Shown here piece after piece: positions 6,332 through 12,330 of a stretch of 12,965 nt of DNA; position 1 is the first letter of the stretch; each line of letters starts with the position of its first letter. The stretch spans positions 1 through 12,965 of the forward strand of contig CASEGD010000016.1 of assembly GCA_949287345.1 (NCBI GenBank), read 5' to 3'. Made by a program: the position numbers and the translations under genes. The notes below the pieces were generated by a model that saw only the letters and a program-made list of their open reading frames with translations, was not told the origin of the DNA and did not search any database. This DNA comes from an uncultured Phascolarctobacterium sp. Lineage in GTDB: Bacteria > Bacillota > Negativicutes > Acidaminococcales > Acidaminococcaceae.

Positions 6332-7359
6332 TGCAGGAGATTACCGTTCCGCCGCTGAACACGGAAGCGGCAGAGATTGTACATAAAAACTGGCTGGCGC
6401 TGGACGAAGTACCCGGTCAGCTTGGCAAGGTTGAAAGAATGGTTGAGCGTTATGCAGCAATTTGCGGCACGCCGGATTTTGACGGCAAACTTAAACCCGC
6501 CATGCTTTTGATGTGCGGCGACCACGGCATTGCCAAATACGGCGTCAGCGCTTACCCGCAGGAAGTAACCATGCAGATGATTAACGGCTATATGCGAGGC
6601 ACGGCGGGTGCAAACGTAATGGCGCGCCACGCCGGTGCGGATGTTTTTGTGGTTGATATGGGCACGACTTTTGATTTAAGCCACCTGCCCAAGGTGCGCA
6701 ACGAAAAGGTTGCCTGGGGCACGGAAGATTTTACCCAAGGGCCTGCCATGACACGCGAGCAGGCGGAAGAAGCCTTGCAGCGCGGCATGAAGGTTGCCGA
6801 TGAGTGCATTGATAACGGCTATAACATGCTGGTAACGGCAGAAATGGGCATTGGCAACACCACAAGCACGGCAGCTATCGTATCGGCGTTTACCGGCCTG
6901 CCGCCGGAGCTGACTGTTGGGCGCGGCACCGGCATTAACGATGAGCGCATGAAGGTAAAACGGCAGGTTGTTGCTGACGGTTTGGCGTTTAACAAGCCAA
7001 AATTGGGCGATGCAATGGATATTTTGTGTAAGGTGGGCGGTTACGACCACGCCGGGCTTGCCGGTATGATTATTGCCGGTGCGCGCCGCCGTGTGCCGAC
7101 AATGGTTGACGGCGTAAACGCAACGGCAGCGGCACTACTCGCTTACGGCATTGAACCTGCCTGCGCCGATTATATGTTCTGCTCGCATTTATCGGCAGAG
7201 ATTTCGCACGCCAAAATGCTGGAAATTTTGAATTTAAAACCGATTGTCGATGCAGGCATGCGCCTTGGCGAAGGCACGGGTGCATCGCTTGCGATTGTAA
7301 TTTTGCAGCAGGCACTTGATTTATACAAAAAAATGACGGCGGGTGGCACAAATGCGTGA
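6331..7359 (+). CDS. cobT: Nicotinate-nucleotide:base phosphoribosyltransferase CobT (ArsA-like partner candidate)
   Basis: CobT makes the alpha-ribotide of the cobamide lower ligand from nicotinate mononucleotide and a base such as dimethylbenzimidazole. The protein is 342 aa, full length. It has CGDHGIAKYGVSAYPQEVT (62-80, base-binding region), GEMGIGNTT-like AEMGIGNTTS (170-179), VGRGTGI, and GEGTGA with the catalytic-base glutamate at E314 (equivalent to E317 of Salmonella CobT). The N-terminal KPPGSLG motif of canonical CobT is altered to EVPGQLGK (26-33). A second, divergent CobT relative two genes downstream keeps that motif, so the two may work together as ArsA/ArsB do in Sporomusa. 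ATG 6331 overlaps the cobU stop. SD GAGGAGGA lies at 6317-6324. Confidence 0.93.
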   Translation: MQEITVPPLNTEAAEIVHKNWLALDEVPGQLGKVERMVERYAAICGTPDFDGKLKPAMLLMCGDHGIAKYGVSAYPQEVTMQMINGYMRGTAGANVMARHAGADVFVVDMGTTFDLSHLPKVRNEKVAWGTEDFTQGPAMTREQAEEALQRGMKVADECIDNGYNMLVTAEMGIGNTTSTAAIVSAFTGLPPELTVGRGTGINDERMKVKRQVVADGLAFNKPKLGDAMDILCKVGGYDHAGLAGMIIAGARRRVPTMVDGVNATAAALLAYGIEPACADYMFCSHLSAEISHAKMLEILNLKPIVDAGMRLGEGTGASLAIVILQQALDLYKKMTAGGTNA

Positions 7360-8137
7360 TTTTATTACCTGCCTGGAATTTTTAACGCGCATCCGTTTCA
7401 GTCACCGTACGGACTGGCGTGACGAGGATTTTTCGCGCAGCGTGCCTTATTTTCCGCTGGTCGGACTTGTTATTGGCGCGTTTCTGGGTGCAGTCAATTA
7501 CGGTCTGGTCTGGCTTGCGGTGCCTGATTTTATGCGGGCGGCGCTTTTAATACTTGCGGAAATTATCATCACCGGCGGGCTGATGTACGATGGTTTTATG
7601 GATACCGCCGACGGCGTTTTTTCGGCGCGTAACCGCGAGCGCATGCTGGAGATTATGAAGGACAGCCACGTTGGTTCCAACGCCGTGCTGGCAGTTGTAA
7701 CCTTGATTTTGCTGAAAGTGGCGGCGTATGTTTCCATCATGCCGCAGGAGCTGACGGCGGCGCTGATTGCCATGAGCGTAGCGACACGCACTTTTATGGT
7801 AATTTTTATCGTCAACTTCCCTTACGCGCGCAAAACCGGCATCGGCCACATGTTTAAAATGTACGCCAAACCCGTTTACACTGTCATCGCGCTGGCGCTG
7901 GGCATTGGCATAACGGCGCTGTGCGGTTTGCAGTACCTTGCGGTGATGGCGGTAACCTTTGTGCTGGTGTTTGGCTTCGGCAAATTTTTGCAGGGGCAGC
8001 TTGGTGGGCTGACGGGCGACACTTACGGCGCGCTGACGGAATGCGGCAACGTGCTGTACTTAATTATGGTAATAATTGGCGGACGCTTTTTGGTGCTTGG
8101 CTTTTATACTTATCACAGCATATTTAGTTTGTTTTAA
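7352..8137 (+). CDS. cobS: Adenosylcobinamide-GDP ribazoletransferase (cobalamin synthase)
   Basis: CobS is a polytopic inner-membrane enzyme that joins AdoCbi-GDP to the alpha-ribotide, giving the cobamide 5'-phosphate. The protein is 261 aa. It starts with the family-typical FLTRIRF. The Mg-binding motif GGLMYDGFMDTADGVFSARN has aspartates D80, D84 and D87, and D104 and H106 lie in KDSHVGSNA. Several hydrophobic segments are clear (about 35-58, 62-78, 112-132, 135-155, 174-215, 238-255). GQLGGLTGDTYGALTE is the conserved late motif. ATG 7352 (overlapping the cobT stop by 8 nt) gives MRDFITCLEFLTR; an in-frame GTG at 7343 is less likely. It lies between the two CobT-family genes. Confidence 0.95.
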   Translation: MRDFITCLEFLTRIRFSHRTDWRDEDFSRSVPYFPLVGLVIGAFLGAVNYGLVWLAVPDFMRAALLILAEIIITGGLMYDGFMDTADGVFSARNRERMLEIMKDSHVGSNAVLAVVTLILLKVAAYVSIMPQELTAALIAMSVATRTFMVIFIVNFPYARKTGIGHMFKMYAKPVYTVIALALGIGITALCGLQYLAVMAVTFVLVFGFGKFLQGQLGGLTGDTYGALTECGNVLYLIMVIIGGRFLVLGFYTYHSIFSLF

Positions 8138-8149
8138 GGATGGTGCAGA

Positions 8150-9001
8150 ATGGAGATAGATGTTTTGGCGGCAAACGTGCTGCCTGCCGATAGAAACTTA
8201 ATTGCCAAAGCGCAGGAGCGTTTTGACAATTTAATCAAACCGGTCGGTTCGCTGGCGAAGCTGGAAGAAATGGCGACGCGCTATGCGGCAATTTACGGCA
8301 GCGCCGATAAGAACGACGTGAATTACCCGCAGAAAACGCTGCTGGTGTGGACTGCCGACCCGGCGCAGGCGGCAGCTTATATGCAGGGCGGCAAACAGGC
8401 AAGCGTGCTGGCGGCTAATGCCGGAATAAACGCGCAGACCTTTCTGGTAACGGCGGAAAGCATTGAAGAAGCGTTGCTTGAAGGCGCGCTTTTGGTTAAG
8501 GAAGCGGCAAGCCTGCAAAGCGGTCAGCAGGTGCTGGCTTTCGGCTGTGCGGACGATGTGCCGGAATATCAGCTTAATGCTGACGCTGACGGCTACGAAT
8601 TTTTGCAGCCGCTTGGCAGTATGGCTATTGCCGCTATGGCAGGCGGCATATTGCAGGCAGCGGCGCTTAAAGTGCCGGTAATGCTGGACGGCGCTGCTAC
8701 CGTGTTGGCGGCAATAGCTGCGGTTAAGTATAATGCGGCGGCAAAGGATTATCTGTTCGCCGGGCATGTATCGGCAGAGCCGGGCATGGAAGATTTGTTA
8801 AAAGCCATTGGGCTTGCCGCGCCGCTGAGGCTGGATATAAAAATCTGCCGCGGCGAGGGCGCTGTGCTGGCTTTGAGTCTGCTTGACGCTGGGCTTAAAG
8901 CCTACAATGAAATGGAAACCTTTACCGAAGCAGGCGTACATGTTGAAGTAAAAGAATTTTCGCATGCCGAGGAATTGAAGGGTAAACAGGGGGCGAAGTA
9001 A
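8150..9001 (+). CDS. Divergent CobT-family paralogue (ArsB-like candidate)
   Basis: The protein is 283 aa, about 60 shorter than CobT. It is clearly related at both ends: ERFDNLIKPVGSLAKLEEMA (23-42, the canonical KPxGSL motif), and PVMLDGAATVLAAIAAVKYN, DYLFAGHVSAEPG and METFTEAGV towards the C-terminus. The DHG..YP.EVT base-binding loop and the GIGNTT motif are absent. Ungapped alignment of the C-termini places R234 at the catalytic glutamate of CobT (CRGEGA against GEGTGA), with a Glu two residues later. It is therefore probably not an active CobT by itself. Position in the cobamide operon suggests a subunit or specificity partner of the upstream CobT. SD AAGGA lies at 8136-8140. Its TAA overlaps the next ATG. 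Confidence 0.85.
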   Translation: MEIDVLAANVLPADRNLIAKAQERFDNLIKPVGSLAKLEEMATRYAAIYGSADKNDVNYPQKTLLVWTADPAQAAAYMQGGKQASVLAANAGINAQTFLVTAESIEEALLEGALLVKEAASLQSGQQVLAFGCADDVPEYQLNADADGYEFLQPLGSMAIAAMAGGILQAAALKVPVMLDGAATVLAAIAAVKYNAAAKDYLFAGHVSAEPGMEDLLKAIGLAAPLRLDIKICRGEGAVLALSLLDAGLKAYNEMETFTEAGVHVEVKEFSHAEELKGKQGAK

Positions 9002-9609
9002 TGGGCAGGCTGTATTTAATCCGCCACGGCGAAACTGATTCCAACAAAAGCTACCGCTTTCAGGGGCAGACTGATATTGAACTGAATGCCAAAGGAAAGG
9101 CGCAGGCGCAGCTTCTGGCAGAGCATTTTAAGGACATCAAGCTGGATAAAATTTATTGCAGCAGCCTTCTGCGCGCACGCCAGACGGCTGAACCGGTGGC
9201 GCAGACGCATGGGCTTGCAATTGAAACGGTTGACGATATCAAGGAAATTGCCTTCGGTGAATGGGAGGGCATGACCTTTGACGAAATCAATGCCAAATGG
9301 CCGGGTGAAATTGATGCTTTCTTTAAAAATCCGGCGCTGTGCCATGTACCCGGCGGCGAAAATTTTACCGCCGTCGCCGCGCGCGTGGAGCCGTTTTTTA
9401 AACGCTGCCTGACGGAGATGGATGACAAAGATATTGCCATTGTGTCGCACGGTGGCATTATCCGTGTGCTGCTGTGCCTGTTTTTGGGCGTGGATTTGAA
9501 TAATATCTGGAATTTCAGCGTTGGTAATTGCAGCACGTCAACGCTTGCAAAATGGCGCGGGTTTACGACAGTGCTGGAAAACACCAACGCAACCTATTAT
9601 TTACGTTAA
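9001..9609 (+). CDS. cobC: Histidine phosphatase, probable alpha-ribazole phosphatase CobC
   Basis: This is a phosphoglycerate-mutase-like phosphatase of 202 aa. In this operon it most likely removes the 5'-phosphate from the cobamide phosphate (or alpha-ribazole phosphate), the last step of nucleotide-loop assembly. The catalytic motif LIRHGETD has the nucleophile H9 and R8. R58 (SSLLRARQTAEP), the acid region KEIAFGEWEGM (81-91) and the second histidine H150 (IVSHGGIIR) are all present. It starts within the TAATG overlap with the CobT paralogue. The family is broad, so substrate assignment rests on operon position. It is the last gene before a new promoter. No convincing terminator hairpin follows. 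Confidence 0.88.
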   Translation: MGRLYLIRHGETDSNKSYRFQGQTDIELNAKGKAQAQLLAEHFKDIKLDKIYCSSLLRARQTAEPVAQTHGLAIETVDDIKEIAFGEWEGMTFDEINAKWPGEIDAFFKNPALCHVPGGENFTAVAARVEPFFKRCLTEMDDKDIAIVSHGGIIRVLLCLFLGVDLNNIWNFSVGNCSTSTLAKWRGFTTVLENTNATYYLR

Positions 9610-9618
9610 ATTTTGCTG

Positions 9619-9656
9619 ACAAATGTTAAAAACAGCCATGATATATTGACATTTGT
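9619..9656. repeat. Inverted repeat ACAAATGT / ACATTTGT around the -35 region
   Basis: Perfect 8-nt arms at 9619-9626 and 9649-9656 are separated by 22 nt. The right arm overlaps the TTGACA -35 box (9646-9651). It could be an operator, or a weak 3' hairpin for the cob operon; there is no T-run. Confidence 0.4.
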
Positions 9657-9674
9657 ACTTTAAAAAGATATACT
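9646..9674 (+). promoter_or_regulatory. Near-consensus promoter of the zinc-ribbon gene
   Basis: TTGACA (9646-9651), a 17-bp spacer and TATACT (9669-9674) form the best sigma-70/sigma-A type promoter in the window. The predicted start is near 9681, leaving a leader of about 120 nt before the ATG at 9804. Confidence 0.8.
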
Positions 9675-9689
9675 TAAATCAGTATATCT
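9666..9689. promoter_or_regulatory. Palindromic operator overlapping the -10 box and start site
   Basis: Perfect arms AGATATAC (9666-9673) and GTATATCT (9682-9689) are separated by 8 bp. The dyad covers the -10 hexamer and the predicted transcription start, the classic position for a dimeric repressor. The regulator is not identified. Confidence 0.55.
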
Positions 9690-9694
9690 CTGTT

Positions 9695-9713
9695 GGTTCA
9701 TAAAGGGTTCATA
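9695..9713 (+). repeat. Tandem direct repeat GGTTCATA, 11 bp apart
   Basis: Two identical copies at 9695-9702 and 9706-9713 repeat with one helical turn spacing, just downstream of the operator. Both TTCATA halves can also pair with TATGAA near 9760, so they may act at DNA or RNA level. Confidence 0.5.
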
Positions 9714-9803
9714 TCTTCTTTGATGCTTCTTGCATTTATATCGAAGCCGTGGCAAATCTATGAAGTCCTCATGGGGTATGATTAATGTAAGGAGCTGATA
9801 ACA

Positions 9804-10094
9804 ATGAAAGAAGACAAAACTTTAGTATGCAAGGAATGCGGCAAGGAATTTGTTTTTTCCGCTTCCGAACAGGAATTTTATGAATCCAAAGGCTTCACCA
9901 ACGAACCGGGCCGCTGCCCTGCCTGCCGTCAGGCACGCAAACAGCGTCTTGGCATTGTAAGCGACCGTCCGGCCCGCCAGATGTATCCGGCAGTTTGCGC
10001 TGAATGCGGTAAAGAAACCGAAGTTCCGTTCAAACCGTCCGAAGACCGTCCGGTTTACTGCCGTGACTGCTTCAACGCGCATCATCGCGCTTAA
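9804..10094 (+). CDS. Zinc-ribbon domain protein with four CxxC pairs, 96 aa
   Basis: Two tandem ribbons are visible. The first has C9-x2-C12 and C38-x2-C41 around FVFSASEQEFYESKGF, matching the probable zinc-ribbon (zf-trcl) domain. The second has C65-x2-C68 and C86-x2-C89 (VCAECGKETEVPFKPS, YCRDCF), matching the CxxC-x17-CxxC small-ribbon type. A basic linker (RQARKQRLG) joins them. There is no signal peptide. The function is unknown; nucleic-acid or ribosome association is a reasonable guess for such proteins. SD AAGGAG lies at 9789-9794. It is monocistronic, with a near-consensus promoter, an operator-like palindrome and a strong terminator, suggesting high but regulated expression. Confidence 0.88.
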   Translation: MKEDKTLVCKECGKEFVFSASEQEFYESKGFTNEPGRCPACRQARKQRLGIVSDRPARQMYPAVCAECGKETEVPFKPSEDRPVYCRDCFNAHHRA

Positions 10095-10107
10095 TTAAAT
10101 AACAACG

Positions 10108-10139
10108 CCTGCCGTTTTTGCGGCAGGTTTTTGTTTTTT
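10108..10139 (+). terminator. Terminator of the zinc-ribbon gene
   Basis: A perfect 7-bp GC-rich stem pairs CCTGCCG (10108-10114) with CGGCAGG (10121-10127) around a 6-nt loop, followed by two T-tracts to 10139. Confidence 0.92.
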
Positions 10140-10171
10140 ATGCAAATTTTATAAATAATGTGACAGAAACT

Positions 10172-10201
10172 TTGGGAAAGTTACCCGCAGTATGGTATAA
10201 T
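10172..10201 (+). promoter_or_regulatory. Extended -10 promoter for the DUF2156/GNAT/purL genes
   Basis: TATGGTATAAT (10191-10201) repeats exactly the 11-mer seen before nrdR. A possible -35, TTGGGA (10172-10177), has an 18-bp spacer. The predicted start is near 10208, giving a leader of only about 26 nt to the ATT start proposed at 10234. Confidence 0.65.
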
Positions 10202-10233
10202 ATTTTAATAAGAACAAAATTGGGGGTCATTTT

Positions 10234-11118
10234 ATTTTAGAACTCAAAGAAATTGCTGTCACCGACAAGGCGTTGTTTGAAAGCTACATGTCGCGCCCGG
10301 ATTACCACGGCTCGGAATGTGCTTTCGGCAATTTGTTTATGTGGCAGACCTGTTACGATATTTTCTGGACCGTTGCGCATGATTTTCTTGTTATCAAGGT
10401 TAAGCGCAACGATGTTGACTTTTTTTTGCAGCCTTTTGGCGGCAAGGATGAAGACCTGCCCAAACTGATGCAGGAAATTAAGGAATACAACGGCGGCAAG
10501 CCGTTTGAAATTCACGGTATTTACGAAGACGGCAAGGAACGCTTGTTAAAAGCATTCCCCGATTTGGAAATTACCGACGACCGCGACAACTGGGATTATG
10601 TTTATTTGCAGCAAAACCTGGCTACTTTGGCGGGGCGTAAATACCACGGCAAAAAGAACCACTGCAATGCTTTTGTAAAAGAGTACCCGGATTATGTTTA
10701 CGAGGAAATGAACAGAAGTAACATCGACGAGTGCATAGCCTTCGGCGATATGTGGTGCGAGCGCCGTATGGGCGATGACCCTTCGCTGGTATGCGAAAAA
10801 TGTGCCATCCACGAAGCGCTGAACAATTTTGAAGCGCTGAAACTGCGCGGCGGCGTTATCCGCATAGGCGGCAAGGTGGAAGCCTTCAGCTTTGGCGAAA
10901 AAATTAATGATAATACCGCAGTGCTGCATGTGGAAAAGGCGAACCCGGAAATCCGCGGGCTGTATTCGGTTATTAACCGCGACTTTGCCAAAAACGCATG
11001 GGGCGACGTAACCTATCTGAACCGCGAGGAAGATATGGGCATCGAAGGCCTGCGCATGGCGAAAGAATCGTACAAGCCGGAATTTATGGTTAAAAAATAT
11101 TCCACTGTTTTTAAATAA
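10234..11118 (+). CDS. DUF2156 (phosphatidylglycerol lysyltransferase C-terminal-like) protein, probable ATT start
   Basis: The protein is 294 aa, the usual size for stand-alone DUF2156 proteins. These adopt a double GNAT fold like the catalytic domain of MprF/LPG synthases; the substrate of the stand-alone forms is unknown. Motifs seen are FGNLFMWQ (31-38), DYVYLQQNLATLAGRKYHGKK (121-141, split by the usual YHGKKNHCNAF block), and IGGKVEAFSFGE near 210. Family members typically begin with MLEFK-like sequence. Here that maps to ATT-TTA-GAA-CTC-AAA at 10234, with GGGGGT (10222-10227) as SD seven bases upstream, so an ATT initiation codon is likely. The next in-frame starts, TTG 10273 and ATG 10288, have no proper SD and would remove conserved residues. 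It is followed 9 nt later by a GNAT gene. Confidence 0.85.
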   Translation: MLELKEIAVTDKALFESYMSRPDYHGSECAFGNLFMWQTCYDIFWTVAHDFLVIKVKRNDVDFFLQPFGGKDEDLPKLMQEIKEYNGGKPFEIHGIYEDGKERLLKAFPDLEITDDRDNWDYVYLQQNLATLAGRKYHGKKNHCNAFVKEYPDYVYEEMNRSNIDECIAFGDMWCERRMGDDPSLVCEKCAIHEALNNFEALKLRGGVIRIGGKVEAFSFGEKINDNTAVLHVEKANPEIRGLYSVINRDFAKNAWGDVTYLNREEDMGIEGLRMAKESYKPEFMVKKYSTVFK

Positions 11119-11127
11119 GAGGTCTGT

Positions 11128-12306
11128 ATGGATTTCAGAATGTTAAACGCAAAGCTGCTGCCGCAGGCGGCGGATTTGTGGGATTACTGCTTTGAAAAAA
11201 AAGGCGACCCGTTTCACGAATGGTATTTCAGCGAATACTGTTTGAAGCAGAACACTGTTATCGGCGGGTTTGACGGCGATAATCTGGCCTGCATGCTGCA
11301 CCTTAACCCGTATGCCATAACGCTGCGCGGCAGCGAGGTACGCCTGCCTTATATTGTGGGCGTGGCAACAGCGCCGGAATACCGTGGACAGCATTTGACA
11401 AGGCCGATGCTGGAAACTGCCTTTACGGTTTTGCGGGCGCAGGGCGCGGCGTTTGCGTTGCTTATGCCTATAAATCCTGCAATTTACACGCCGTACGGTT
11501 TCAGCTACTGCTATTACCGCCATTTTTACAAGCTGCCACTGACGGAGCTGAAAAGCCTGCCGCCGGTGCAGAATGTAAAACTTGTGCGTTATGCTGATAT
11601 AACTGAAGGATTGGATGCAGCAGACAAAATTTACACTGCCTGCGGGCAGAGCCTTAACGGCATGGCGGTGCGCAGCAAAACCAAATGGCAGGAACTTTTA
11701 AACGGCTACAAAGCCGAAAAGGTTATGCTGGCAGCTGCTTTGCAGAATGATGAGCCTGTTGGTTATATGCTTTACGCTATCAGCGGTGGTACATTTAAAG
11801 TGCAGGAAATGCTGACGCTGAACCACGAGGCGCAGAACGCGCTTTTACATTATGCCGCTGGGCATTTAAGCGGCGCGCAGGCCTTTGAATGGCTGGCGGA
11901 AGCGGATAATCTGGCACATCTTGATTTTGCGGGCGCGGATTACTGTGGAAGCGTTAAGCCCTTTATGATGGCGCGCTGTATTAATATCCGCAAGGCGCTG
12001 GAGATTTTGCCCGTGCCGCAGGGTTTGGAAGGCGAAGCCACGCTTTTAATTACCGATAGATTTTTGCCGCTGAACAACGGGCTTTTGAAAATTAAAGCTT
12101 CGGGCGGAGTTTTAACCCACGCCAGCACCGTCGATGATGAAGAAATCGTCATGGACGCGGCGGCTTTTACGCAGTTATGTTTCGGCACGTTCAGCTTTGA
12201 TGAGCTGGTGCGCGCCGGTAAAATAAAAGTTCTTAATCCGCACAAAAGCGGTTTTATGCAGGCATTGTTTGCCAAATGCCGCAACTACATCAACGAGTAT
12301 TATTGA
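11128..12306 (+). CDS. Eis-like GNAT family N-acetyltransferase, 392 aa
   Basis: This is a probable acetyl-CoA-dependent acetyltransferase of the Eis type: tandem GNAT-like regions followed by an SCP2-like C-terminal domain. The acetyl-CoA motif is VGVATAPEYRGQHL (77-90), with the pyrophosphate-binding RGQHL. NPAIYTPYGFSYCYYR (116-131) is the Eis-family hallmark after the first domain. The tail FTQLCFGTFSFDELVRAG matches the end of the SCP2-like domain. There is no signal peptide or membrane segment. The substrate cannot be told; characterised relatives acetylate aminoglycosides or protein/peptide amines, but most members are uncharacterised. ATG 11128 has AAGAGG (11117-11122). Co-transcription with the DUF2156 gene is likely. 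Confidence 0.88.
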   Translation: MDFRMLNAKLLPQAADLWDYCFEKKGDPFHEWYFSEYCLKQNTVIGGFDGDNLACMLHLNPYAITLRGSEVRLPYIVGVATAPEYRGQHLTRPMLETAFTVLRAQGAAFALLMPINPAIYTPYGFSYCYYRHFYKLPLTELKSLPPVQNVKLVRYADITEGLDAADKIYTACGQSLNGMAVRSKTKWQELLNGYKAEKVMLAAALQNDEPVGYMLYAISGGTFKVQEMLTLNHEAQNALLHYAAGHLSGAQAFEWLAEADNLAHLDFAGADYCGSVKPFMMARCINIRKALEILPVPQGLEGEATLLITDRFLPLNNGLLKIKASGGVLTHASTVDDEEIVMDAAAFTQLCFGTFSFDELVRAGKIKVLNPHKSGFMQALFAKCRNYINEYY

Positions 12307-12330
12307 AAATAAAGCAGGGAGGCTGATTTA

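Noticed and set aside
9723..9785. A 20-codon open frame (MLLAFISKPWQIYEVLMGYD) in the leader of the zinc-ribbon gene, ending just before its SD.
   Set aside because: No Shine-Dalgarno at proper distance (the nearest AAAGGG is about 14 nt away) and no run of regulatory codons. It may be chance; not called as a leader peptide.
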